Source: UBA4582 sp047630175
GTDB taxonomy: Bacteria > Pseudomonadota > Gammaproteobacteria > Pseudomonadales > Azotimanducaceae
Length of the DNA stretch: 53,099 nucleotides
Direction: 5' to 3'
NCBI GenBank assembly: GCA_047630175.1
Contig: JBLHVI010000017.1
Coordinates: forward strand, 1-53,099
Shown here: in pieces, positions 1-7,423 of the stretch
How positions within the stretch are numbered: the stretch's first letter is position 1
Layout of the letters: each line of letters starts with the position of its first letter
Position numbers and translations under genes: made by a program
The notes under the pieces: model-generated
What the model saw: the letters and a program-made list of their open reading frames with translations, nothing else
Told to the model about the DNA's origin: nothing
Databases searched by the model: none

Positions 1-85
1 TCATTGCATCAGGACGATTGAGGGTAATCACCATGACTCGCCCTCGACGCTCGACCAGCACTGCTTCTTCGTTGGAATCTGTCAT
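1..85 (-). CDS. Enoyl-CoA hydratase/isomerase, N-terminal fragment (runs off left edge)
   Basis: The reverse strand opens with ATG at 83-85 behind a GGAG ribosome site. It encodes 28 residues beginning MTDSNEEAVLVERRGRV and continuing VMVITLNRPDAM. The hydrophobic strand followed by TLNRPDA is the usual start of crotonase-fold enoyl-CoA hydratases, which hydrate 2-enoyl-CoA in fatty-acid beta-oxidation. The oxyanion-hole and catalytic residues lie outside the window, so the exact reaction (hydratase, isomerase or related) cannot be told. The EthD and P450 genes beside it suggest a catabolic neighbourhood; that link is inference. Confidence 0.75.
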   Translation of the reverse strand, partial: MTDSNEEAVLVERRGRVMVITLNRPDAM

Positions 86-97
86 TTTTTTCTCCAC

Positions 98-142
98 GTT
101 TTTTGATGAGTAGTTTTTTGATGAGTAGTTTTTTGATGAGTA
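98..142. repeat. Three perfect 15-bp tandem repeats
   Basis: The unit GTTTTTTGATGAGTA is repeated three times without a mismatch, immediately upstream of the ribosome site of the left-edge gene on the minus strand. It sits in that gene's 5' leader or promoter. Copy number could vary by slippage; any effect on expression is a guess. Confidence 0.9.
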
Positions 143-221
143 ATAATGGATTGCTAATTGATTAATAATGTCAAAATACTGGGGCCGTAGTAGAGAGCCG
201 CAAGCAGCGGTTAGTCACATA

Positions 222-995
222 TCAGCGCCTGTCTATTATGCTGTGCTCTTTACCGAAGAATATTGTTGAGCGGCTCATGTCGATGAAATTGTGCTCATCT
301 TCAATAAAGGCGTCATTGGCGGCTTTGGCCTCTTGCGTTCTTTGCAGGGCACCACGATCAATCCATGCTTCGGCATGGCCTAGGTAGGATTCTACTTTTG
401 TGCCCCTCGCTGTCTGAATCGCCTCATCTAGTGGCGAGTTAGCACGATGAACCTGGCGATAACACAGCGTCCCCGTGGCCTGGCCGTGTGAACGAACAAT
501 CGGACCATGATGCGTTAACCAATAGTGGCGTGCATCTGCTTCACTTATTTGACCCTGATGACGAAGCGGAAAAAATACCCGTACGATATTACTCTTCACT
601 TTCGCAAATACATCCTCAGGGCTTGGGTTTATCTGAGGATACTCGTAGGCAAACCAGAGCGGTGAGTTAGGCAGGTCAATAAATTTGGCCTCATCTTCTA
701 GGAGTACTGCACCGGCTTTCTGTGCGGCCTCGTTTTGCAGATTCGCCGTTAGAGCTGCTTCGCTGGCCCACCACAACTCTGCAACGCCATCATATTCCGG
801 TTCCATACTGCCTCGTGCGTTCTGCGCGGCGGCATTCGCGGGATCTGTTAGCGTGTGTGTTTGGACATAGCGCAGAATATCAAGGTCACTTGATACGCTC
901 GCCACAATAGGTGCGTGTTTGTTCAGCCAGTAGTCCTGAAACTCTTCCCTACTTGATCCCGGCTTTCTTCTTAATGCGAACACCAATCTGATCAT
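222..995 (-). CDS. Tandem EthD-domain protein
   Basis: This 257-residue protein consists of two copies of the EthD/Dabb ferredoxin-like alpha-beta fold. Copy one (about 1-115) starts IRLVFALRRKPG with the motif YWLNKHAPIV, and copy two (about 135-245) starts NIVRVFFPLRHQG with YWLTHHGPIV. In each the (K/H)HAP or HHGP motif and the later aromatic strand mark the EthD family. These proteins are small cytoplasmic companions or hydrolase-like enzymes in degradation pathways; the founding member accompanies a P450 in ethyl tert-butyl ether breakdown. Here a P450 is divergently transcribed next door, which fits. An AGGAAAAC ribosome site precedes the ATG. The substrate is unknown. Confidence 0.8.
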   Translation of the reverse strand: MIRLVFALRRKPGSSREEFQDYWLNKHAPIVASVSSDLDILRYVQTHTLTDPANAAAQNARGSMEPEYDGVAELWWASEAALTANLQNEAAQKAGAVLLEDEAKFIDLPNSPLWFAYEYPQINPSPEDVFAKVKSNIVRVFFPLRHQGQISEADARHYWLTHHGPIVRSHGQATGTLCYRQVHRANSPLDEAIQTARGTKVESYLGHAEAWIDRGALQRTQEAKAANDAFIEDEHNFIDMSRSTIFFGKEHSIIDRR

Positions 996-1494
996 GTTGT
1001 TTTCCTGATAGTTGTGTTTCGGACGCTACAAATAGAATGCTGAATCAGCGCTTAGAATTAGGTAGTCAGTAAGCTGTCCCGGCCCTGCTTTTGATGACGA
1101 TTTTGAGGTTGAGTTAAGTCGTATGCCCTAACACCTTACACTGACCTTATGATTTTCAGCAATATCCACACGGTTCACCAACCCAAATGTCGTCAAGCGC
1201 ATATAGAAACTCTGTAAGAATGCGCGTCACAGGCTTTAACCTAACGCAGTCCGAATTCTCGTTCGAGTCAAGCGAGGCCTAAGCAAGTGCGCTCGTACAC
1301 TGGCCGCGATTGGCTTTAAGGCCGCATGGAAGCCGTTTGGCTGTCTATTTGGGTCCGCCTTAGCCGGGCAGTTGTCGCAAGTTTAGTCAGCGGTGGTTGT
1401 GCCAGTTGTATCTGCTGGAATATTGGGGCTATGATTGCAAAGCAAAGACCTGCGCACAATAACAAGAATATTACAAAGCGAGAGAGGGGCGACA
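996..1494. other. Divergent intergenic region, EthD / CYP153
   Basis: About 500 bp between two divergently transcribed catabolic genes. It should carry both promoters, but I see no convincing -35/-10 pair or operator. The short open frames in it lack ribosome sites and family signatures. Confidence 0.5.
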
Positions 1495-2757
1495 ATGCAG
1501 TGGAGTGAAATTGAGCAATTAGACAGTTGGGCCAAGGTAGATCCATATGAAGTGCCGCTGGACAAGATCGACATGAGTCGTCCGGAGCTATATGAATCGA
1601 ATGTGCATGAAGAATGGTTCGCCAGACTTCGGGCGGAAGATCCTGTTCACTTCTGTGCTGAGAGTAAAGTTGGACCGTTTTGGTCGATCACCCGATTCGA
1701 AGATATCAAGATGGTCGACACCAATCACCAGATATTCTCTTCCAACAAATCTATCGCTATCGGGCCCATTAACGACGACTTCAATCCGCCCAATTTTATC
1801 GCGATGGACCAGCCCGAGCATGATGTGCAAAGAAAAGTTGTGTCGCCGACTGCAGCACCGAGAAACTTGAGTGCGCTGGAAGGCGTCATTCGCGATAAGG
1901 CCTGTCTGATTTTAGACAGCCTGCCGGTGGGTGAGACCTTTGATTGGGTTGACAAAGTGTCGATTGAAATGACGACCTACATGCTTGCTATCTTGTTTAA
2001 TTTTCCTATGGAGGACCGCCACAAGTTAACGCATTGGTCTGATGTAACAACCTCCACTGAGGCTGTTGGTAACTTCACAATTACCGCAGAGGAACGACAG
2101 CAGGAATTGATGGAATGTTTGGCTTATTTCCAAAAGCTCTGGCATGAGCGCGAAGGGAATAGTGAAGGGTTCGATTTTGTCACGATGTTAGCCAACCACC
2201 CCGACACGAAGGACATGATCAATGATCCCATGACATTTCTGGGCAACCTGATGCTCTTGATAGTAGGTGGTAACGATACGACCAGAAATTCAATGAGTGG
2301 TGGCGTTCTCGCGCTCAATGACTTTCCTGAGCAATATGAGCTGCTGAGAAAAGACCCAAGCCTGGTTACTAATATGGTATCGGAGATCATTCGCTGGCAA
2401 ACACCACTACCCCACATGAGAAGAACGGCGCTAGAGGACTACGAGCTGAATGGTAAGCTGATCAAAAAAGGTGATCAGGTTATTATGTGGTATGCGTCTG
2501 GTAACCGTGATGATGCGGCGATCGATAAGCCAGATGAATTTATAATCGACAGACCGAAAGCGCGACAACACCTTTCATTCGGCTTTGGTATTCATCGATG
2601 CATGGGTAATCGAGTGGCAGAGTTGCAGCTGCGCGTTATGTGGGAAGAGATTATGAAGCGTTTTTCAAGTATCGAAGTGGTCGGCGATGTGAAGCGCCTG
2701 CCGTCGAACTTTGTACTGGGGATTACTGAGATGCCCGTTAGGCTTCATGCTTGGTAG
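1495..2757 (+). CDS. Cytochrome P450, CYP153 family (terminal alkane hydroxylase type)
   Basis: The start at 1495 is chosen because GAGAGGGGC lies just before it; an in-frame upstream ATG at 1435 has no ribosome site. The 420-residue product has the I-helix oxygen-activation motif GGNDTTRN (about 258-265), an ExxR K-helix (SEIIRWQTPLPHMRRTAL region) and the heme loop FGFGIHRCMGNR with ligand Cys369. The run HMRRTALED, MWYASGNRD and RPKARQHLSFGFG is characteristic of CYP153, soluble class-I P450s that hydroxylate the terminal carbon of medium-chain alkanes or other aliphatics. These enzymes need a ferredoxin and ferredoxin reductase; neither is adjacent here, so partners must come from elsewhere. 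Substrate preference is not visible. No regulator adjoins it. Confidence 0.92.
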   Translation: MQWSEIEQLDSWAKVDPYEVPLDKIDMSRPELYESNVHEEWFARLRAEDPVHFCAESKVGPFWSITRFEDIKMVDTNHQIFSSNKSIAIGPINDDFNPPNFIAMDQPEHDVQRKVVSPTAAPRNLSALEGVIRDKACLILDSLPVGETFDWVDKVSIEMTTYMLAILFNFPMEDRHKLTHWSDVTTSTEAVGNFTITAEERQQELMECLAYFQKLWHEREGNSEGFDFVTMLANHPDTKDMINDPMTFLGNLMLLIVGGNDTTRNSMSGGVLALNDFPEQYELLRKDPSLVTNMVSEIIRWQTPLPHMRRTALEDYELNGKLIKKGDQVIMWYASGNRDDAAIDKPDEFIIDRPKARQHLSFGFGIHRCMGNRVAELQLRVMWEEIMKRFSSIEVVGDVKRLPSNFVLGITEMPVRLHAW

Positions 2758-2815
2758 ATTAGTTCTATTCCTGTGCGATTATTTTGACCCAATGCCTTTC
2801 ATATTTTCATGAGCA

Positions 2816-2855
2816 GACCGCGAGCACATTGTTACAGTTTGTTGTGCTCGCGGTC
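2816..2855. terminator. Perfect 13-bp inverted repeat between convergent genes
   Basis: GACCGCGAGCACA (2816-2828) pairs perfectly with TGTGCTCGCGGTC (2843-2855) around a 14-nt loop. It lies between the stop codons of the P450 gene and speA, which face each other. That position suits a bidirectional terminator, although neither side has the T-run of a standard intrinsic terminator. Confidence 0.55.
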
Positions 2856-2866
2856 CGTCGTTAGCA

Positions 2867-4786
2867 TTAACGCTCGTAGTACGTATAGCCGCGCATACTG
2901 GCAGAAAAAGCGTTCATGATAGTGGTGCGTTCAGTGGCGGTTATTTTGCCTTCACGCACAGCTTTTTCGGCGGTTCGTCGAAAGCGGTCTTGCATTTGCT
3001 GTGGGTTGTATTCCACATAACTCAAAACGTCGGCGATACTATCGCCCTGTATCTCATGCACGAACTCGCTGGTACCGTCGTCGTTAATTCGGACACTGAC
3101 CACGTTGGTATCGCCAAACAAATTGTGTAGGTCTCCCAGTGTTTCTTGATAGGCACCTACGAGGAATGTGCCGATAATATACTCCTCACCGTCATTTAGT
3201 GTATGCAACGGCAGTGTTCGCTTGGGATTGTGAGTATCCACAAATTTATCGATCTTGCCGTCACAGTCGCAAGTGATATCTGCGATAATACCGTGGCGGC
3301 TCGGTTCTTCCGTTAGTCGATGAATAGGCATGACGGGAAAGATCTGGTCAATAGCCCAGACATCGGGCAAAGACTGGAACAGACTGAAATTGCAATAGTA
3401 GATGTCCGACAGCAGTTCCCTAAGCTTCTCCAGCTCTCTATGTTCTCGTGGCGCTTCATCGGCTAGGTCAAGAAGTTGGTGCATGATCTGCAGAAACAAA
3501 TTTTCTGATAGGGATCTCGACCGCAAATTGATTTGACCAGCTTTGAATAATTGCCGTGTTTCATCACGATAAAATAACGCGTCGTTGTAGCATTCCTGGA
3601 TATTGCGGGCATTGGCTGTGCCTTGCATTTCCCAGAGTTTTTGAATCATTTGGTGCTCTTCGGGGTTGACCGAATCAGGTAGGGGGCCAGGCTCGAAGTT
3701 GGCGACGTCTAGCACGTTAAACAACAGGACCGAGGAGTAAGCGACGGTCGCACGACCCGATTCAGTGATAATCGTTGGGTGTTGGACGTCGCTCGGGTCG
3801 AGTGTTGTCATTACGACCTCAATAATATCCGCGCAATACTCATCTAAGGTGTAGTTACGGGAATGCATATAGTTGCTTTTTGAGCCGTCGTAATCGACCG
3901 CGAGCCCACCGCCGAGATCTAAAAATCCCATGCTTGCGCCTTCGCTCACCAGGTCGCGATAGACCTGGCAGGCTTCTAGAACGCCGGTACGGATGTCTCG
4001 AATATTAGGAATCTGTGACCCCAAGTGGTAGTGCAGCAGTTTCAGGCAGTCGAGCATATCTTCTGCTTTGAGCGTGTCTACCAGAGTGACCAGCTGAGAG
4101 ATGGTTAAACCGAAAATACTTCGGTCACCACTTGACGCGTTCCAGTGTCCGCCGACCATTGATGCCAGTTTAACGCGTACGCCGATGAGTGGTTTGATAC
4201 CGAGGGCCCTGCTGCGTTGAATAATAATTGGCAGTTCAGTAAGTGTTTCAATCACAAAAAATACTCGATACCCCATCTTGCAGGCCTGCAAACCTAGGTC
4301 GACAAACTCCTCGTCTTTGTAGCCGTTGCAGACGATGCACGCGTCTTTGGAGTCTAGGTGTGTTAATGCGATCAATAGTTCTGGCTTGGAACCGGCTTCC
4401 AGACCATGGCCGTATTTCGCACCGACCTGTGCAATTTCTTGGATGACATGGCTTTGTTGATTGACCTTGACGGGAAACACGCCGCGATAGGGTGCCTGAT
4501 AGCCAGCCTTTGTGATGGCGCGATTGAATGCCTCATTGAGTTTTATAATTTGCTGGGCCAGCAAATTTTCGAATCGTAATAAGACGGGCATATCCATGCC
4601 CCTCTCTTTGATCTCGGTGACCAAATCGATCATTGATACTTGGATAGGACTGCCGTCCGTAGCTTTGGTGGTGACTGTCACCTCGCCTTTTTCGGACACA
4701 CCGAAGTAGCCTGCGCCCCAGTTATTAATGCCGTAAAGATCGGCGGAAAAATCGGCAGACCACGCATGGCTAGCTAGTTTCTTCAA
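2867..4786 (-). CDS. speA: Biosynthetic arginine decarboxylase SpeA
   Basis: SpeA converts arginine to agmatine with pyridoxal phosphate, the first step of the agmatine route to putrescine and spermidine. The 639-residue length is close to the roughly 650 of enterobacterial SpeA. The PLP lysine is in GVFPVKVNQQ (Lys107), followed by the family motifs GLEAGSKPELL, CNGYKDEEFV, LHYHLGSQIPNI and GGGLAVDYDGS. The start is a TTG codon with AGGAG about 10 bases upstream. The conserved N-terminal stretch DLYGINNWGAGYF begins at residue 17, and the next Met is only at residue 52, so TTG is the only sensible start. It converges on the P450 gene and has no operon partner. The usual agmatinase or agmatine deiminase gene is not in the window. 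Confidence 0.96.
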   Translation of the reverse strand: MKKLASHAWSADFSADLYGINNWGAGYFGVSEKGEVTVTTKATDGSPIQVSMIDLVTEIKERGMDMPVLLRFENLLAQQIIKLNEAFNRAITKAGYQAPYRGVFPVKVNQQSHVIQEIAQVGAKYGHGLEAGSKPELLIALTHLDSKDACIVCNGYKDEEFVDLGLQACKMGYRVFFVIETLTELPIIIQRSRALGIKPLIGVRVKLASMVGGHWNASSGDRSIFGLTISQLVTLVDTLKAEDMLDCLKLLHYHLGSQIPNIRDIRTGVLEACQVYRDLVSEGASMGFLDLGGGLAVDYDGSKSNYMHSRNYTLDEYCADIIEVVMTTLDPSDVQHPTIITESGRATVAYSSVLLFNVLDVANFEPGPLPDSVNPEEHQMIQKLWEMQGTANARNIQECYNDALFYRDETRQLFKAGQINLRSRSLSENLFLQIMHQLLDLADEAPREHRELEKLRELLSDIYYCNFSLFQSLPDVWAIDQIFPVMPIHRLTEEPSRHGIIADITCDCDGKIDKFVDTHNPKRTLPLHTLNDGEEYIIGTFLVGAYQETLGDLHNLFGDTNVVSVRINDDGTSEFVHEIQGDSIADVLSYVEYNPQQMQDRFRRTAEKAVREGKITATERTTIMNAFSASMRGYTYYER

Positions 4787-5865
4787 TTAGGATGACTCCT
4801 TTGGTTGTCGTACTGAATGAATGGTGCTGTGGCACCAAATGTGGGGCGCACAATAGCGCCTTTTTGCCGATACGCAAAGATAGTTTTGCTTGGCGCGTTG
4901 GCTGATTTTTTCAGTGACGCGAAAGGCTTGCCAACCCTGCCTAAATTGCCTTCGTGACTAGCGAATAGCGCGATGCATTTCCGGGAAATTCATCGGTGGT
5001 GGTTAATGCGGAATAGCTGGCGACAAGCCGTACCCGGTGTATTCGATAGCACTAGATTAGCGTCGTTGGCGTAGTCACTCGGAGGCAGTTCTAGGTGTAT
5101 CTGCGCCGACATTGAGGTTGCGGGTAATGACGTTGTTAACGAGCAGTTTTAGGATCAGTCGCCGTACTGTGTGAATTACAAACATTCCCCTACGCGACGA
5201 AAATCATGTTTGAGCTTTTCGCACCGACGTTAACCCTGGCATTCTATTCACAGAGTGCCTGTAGCGACATGGTCGTGTAGTAAAGAGGTTACTAAAGTAC
5301 CGCGGGGCGTTGCTCGATTGGTCTTTCGTAAAGCATTTTTTTAAGCCTGAGTCATTGCTATGTAAACGTCTCGGTGTTCGAGTAAGTGAATTCGATGGTT
5401 CAATGTCACAGTGTTTAGTCTTCTGCGAGCGTTTTTACATTGCAGGTGTAGGGTGATGAGCAGGCCAAGTTTGAAAAGGGTGGGGTCGACTTTGCAAGCG
5501 CGATTGGTTTGGTGGGTGAGGGGATTGAGTGCGGGTTGCCCACCGCTACAAGGGTGTTCAAGCTCATGGGGCTACCTTCGAAAGCCTTTGATAGCGACGG
5601 GTATTGCGGGTTTCAACGAGTTTTGCGGGCGGTGGATGGTTATATTGTCGAGATGTTTATCGACTACGTTTCAGGATGTTCATGTAACACCGCAGGTTTT
5701 TGGTCAAAATTTGTGCAATGAAACGTGTTATCTGGCGTCTGCAGAGACTTGTCGGCATTTCACACTGTATTGCTTCGCTTCTTTGGGACTTGCAGCAACG
5801 ATGATGCAGACCACATGGGTTGAATATTAGACCCTCAAATAGTCAATTTCCCGGTACTCGATGAG
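4787..5865. other. 1.1-kb region without a recognisable gene
   Basis: Between speA and the MarR-type gene nothing matches a family I know. A 90-codon open stretch on the plus strand (about 5452-5721, directly after a stop) reads like protein-coding composition, with segments such as GGVDFASAIGLVGEGIE and LPTATRVFKLMGL. It has no proper start or ribosome site and may be a gene remnant. An overlapping longer frame at 5411-5830 has poor amino-acid composition and looks spurious. The speA promoter should lie near 4790-4900. Confidence 0.4.
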
Positions 5866-6426
5866 CTACCTGACAAAATTGATGCAAACTCCCTCAAGCT
5901 CTTCAAGAAGCAGCGACTCGCTCGTGAATCCACATGCATAGGCGGCCGTTCCCTTCTGGCGGCAGCTGTTGCTTTGCAAATGTTGGCACGAAGCGCAGGT
6001 GCCAAAGGAAGGTTTGCCTCGCTCTTGCGTCACCTCACTGAGCATGCGCTGTAACGCATTAGCAAAGTTTCCTTGGGCACCGGGGGGTAAAGAGTCTGCT
6101 GCACGGACCAGAGATTCCAAGGGGTCGTTTGCAAGGATTCCTTTGGCTTTGTCTGTCAGCACGAGCCGAACACTGCGTCTGTCGTCCTCTGACCGCATGC
6201 GAGTCAGATAGCACTGGGTTTCAAGGCTTTTGATTGTCTGTGACGCCGTACCCCGGGTTGTGCCATGGAAAGCAGCGAAGGCCGACGGCGTCCGCGAAAA
6301 GCGGTTGGCTTGAGCAAAGTATCTAAGTGCTGCCCACTGTGCCGCTGTGAGCCCCTCTACGAGACCCTCGCCAGTTGCGATGCGTCCCAAATGGAAGACC
6401 AGCTCTGCGATCGCACGGCTGTTCAT
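5866..6426 (-). CDS. MarR-family regulator with C-terminal cysteine cluster (candidate Fe-S sensor)
   Basis: Residues about 10-115 form a MarR-type winged helix: AAQWAALRYFAQ, the recognition region TRGTASQTIKSLETQ, and the wing RMRSEDDRRSVRLVLTDKA. The C-terminal tail carries C-X2-C-X7-C-X9-C plus one more Cys (residues 144, 147, 155, 165, 181), an arrangement able to hold an iron-sulfur cluster or zinc. The gene is divergent from the SUF operon, with two palindromic operators between them, so it most likely controls that operon and itself in place of IscR or SufR. I prefer the start at 6426: it has AAAGAG upstream, while the longer start at 6444 has no ribosome site and lies 11 bp from an operator half-site. 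Ligand and sign of regulation are inferred, not shown. Confidence 0.8.
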   Translation of the reverse strand: MNSRAIAELVFHLGRIATGEGLVEGLTAAQWAALRYFAQANRFSRTPSAFAAFHGTTRGTASQTIKSLETQCYLTRMRSEDDRRSVRLVLTDKAKGILANDPLESLVRAADSLPPGAQGNFANALQRMLSEVTQERGKPSFGTCASCQHLQSNSCRQKGTAAYACGFTSESLLLEELEGVCINFVR

Positions 6427-6454
6427 TGTTAGCTCTTTCTTCATGTGAATATAG

Positions 6455-6470
6455 TAGCGTTTAAAACCTA
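6455..6470. promoter_or_regulatory. Palindromic operator, copy 1
   Basis: TAGCGTTTAAAACCTA is an imperfect palindrome centred on TTTAAA with TAG/CTA ends. It belongs to a 40-bp block (6453-6492) that recurs 66 bp downstream. MarR proteins bind palindromes of this size; the regulator gene starts just to its left. Confidence 0.65.
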
Positions 6471-6520
6471 TATTGACAATCGCGGAGTTTCGTAAAGCGA
6501 CAATACCATGGTTATTGTAG

Positions 6521-6536
6521 TAGCGTTTAAAAACTA
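6521..6536. promoter_or_regulatory. Palindromic operator, copy 2
   Basis: TAGCGTTTAAAAACTA, the second copy, lies in block 6519-6558, about 34 of 40 bases identical to 6453-6492. It sits just upstream of a TTGACA hexamer that probably serves the SUF operon, so a bound regulator would contact or block RNA polymerase there. Confidence 0.65.
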
Positions 6537-6538
6537 TA

Positions 6539-6568
6539 TTGACAACATGGTAGTTTCGGAACCATACT
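6539..6568 (+). promoter_or_regulatory. Probable SUF operon promoter
   Basis: A consensus -35 (TTGACA, 6539-6544) is followed after 18 bp by CATACT (6563-6568), with TACTAT overlapping as an alternative -10. Copy 1 of the repeat also has TTGACA (6473-6478) but no good -10. The first SUF gene starts about 110 bp downstream. Confidence 0.5.
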
Positions 6569-6677
6569 ATCTACTCATCGTTTTCGTGAATGACGCGAGG
6601 CCAGATAAGCCCTGAAAGATCGCCTATTCACGTTGAATTTTCTCGGTTATTCCGATGGTTTTTTTGGAGTTTAGTTC

Positions 6678-7043
6678 ATGGCAATTACATTGACTGAAAA
6701 TGCGGCAAAACAAATTCTGCGCCAGCTAGAAAAGCACGGCAGCGGGATAGGGTTGCGCATTGGCGTAAAAACAGTGGGCTGTACCGGCCTAGCGCACACA
6801 TTCGACATCGCGGACGAGGTTCTTCCGACCGATCACAGCTTCGAGTCGTATGCCGCGCGCGTGGTAATTGATACCGAGAGCCTGATGTTTCTCGACGGCT
6901 CGAACATCGACTTTGTCACTGAAGGACTCAAGCAAATGTTCAAATTCGACAATCCCAATGTCGACAGCGAGTGCGGTTGCGGTGAGAGTTTCAACGTAAA
7001 AAAGGCCACGCCTGAGGCGGAGAACCCAAAGGTAACGTCATGA
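6678..7043 (+). CDS. A-type iron-sulfur carrier (IscA/SufA type)
   Basis: This 121-residue HesB-fold protein has the three cluster-binding cysteines of A-type carriers: Cys35 in KTVGCTGLAH and Cys99/Cys101 in SECGCGESF. The N-terminus MAITLTENAAKQI is typical of IscA/SufA. Such proteins accept clusters from the SUF scaffold and pass them to apo-enzymes, particularly [4Fe-4S] targets. It is the first gene of the SUF operon; a TTTGGAGT ribosome site precedes it, and its end overlaps the next start by four bases. The C-terminal tail beyond the CGCG motif is about 15 residues longer than usual. IscA and SufA cannot be told apart from sequence alone, but the operon favours SufA. Confidence 0.9.
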   Translation: MAITLTENAAKQILRQLEKHGSGIGLRIGVKTVGCTGLAHTFDIADEVLPTDHSFESYAARVVIDTESLMFLDGSNIDFVTEGLKQMFKFDNPNVDSECGCGESFNVKKATPEAENPKVTS

Positions 7044-7408
7044 GCGCAGCAGCTGAAAATTCCCCGTCAGGAATGTCCGGACCTTTTGCCTTTAGTGACA
7101 AGGCAGCGGCCAAGGTCGCTGAATTGATTGCCAAGGAAGGCAACGCTGACCTGAAATTGCGTGTTTTTGTTCAAGGCGGCGGATGCTCGGGCTTTTCCTA
7201 CGGATTTGCGTTTGATGCAAGCGCTGACGAAGACGATACAACGATGACCAAGAATGGCGTTTCGCTGCTGATTGACGCGATGAGCTACCAGTTTCTTGTC
7301 GGGGCAGAGATCGACTACAAAGACAATCTGGAAGGGGCGCAGTTCGTCATCAAGAACAATCCCGGCGCCAAGACGACCTGTGGATGCGGGTCATCCTTCT
7401 CAGCTTAA
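7040..7408 (+). CDS. erpA: A-type iron-sulfur carrier ErpA
   Basis: The second A-type carrier (122 residues) is closer to ErpA: it has RVFVQGGGCSGFSYGF with Cys49, SYQFLVGAEIDYKD, and the tail TTCGCGSSFSA with Cys114 and Cys116. ErpA delivers clusters to essential enzymes such as the isoprenoid pathway proteins IspG and IspH. The start codon overlaps the preceding stop (ATGA), so translation is probably coupled. An extra 15 or so residues precede the conserved domain. Having both A-type carriers side by side at the head of a SUF operon is less common than dispersed copies. Confidence 0.9.
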   Translation: MSAAAENSPSGMSGPFAFSDKAAAKVAELIAKEGNADLKLRVFVQGGGCSGFSYGFAFDASADEDDTTMTKNGVSLLIDAMSYQFLVGAEIDYKDNLEGAQFVIKNNPGAKTTCGCGSSFSA

Positions 7409-7423
7409 CTTAGGACCAAATTT

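Noticed and set aside
5411..5830. 139-codon plus-strand frame upstream of the MarR gene
   Set aside because: Composition is rich in Cys, Trp and Arg without motif, no ribosome site, and a more protein-like frame overlaps it. Treated as non-coding or remnant.
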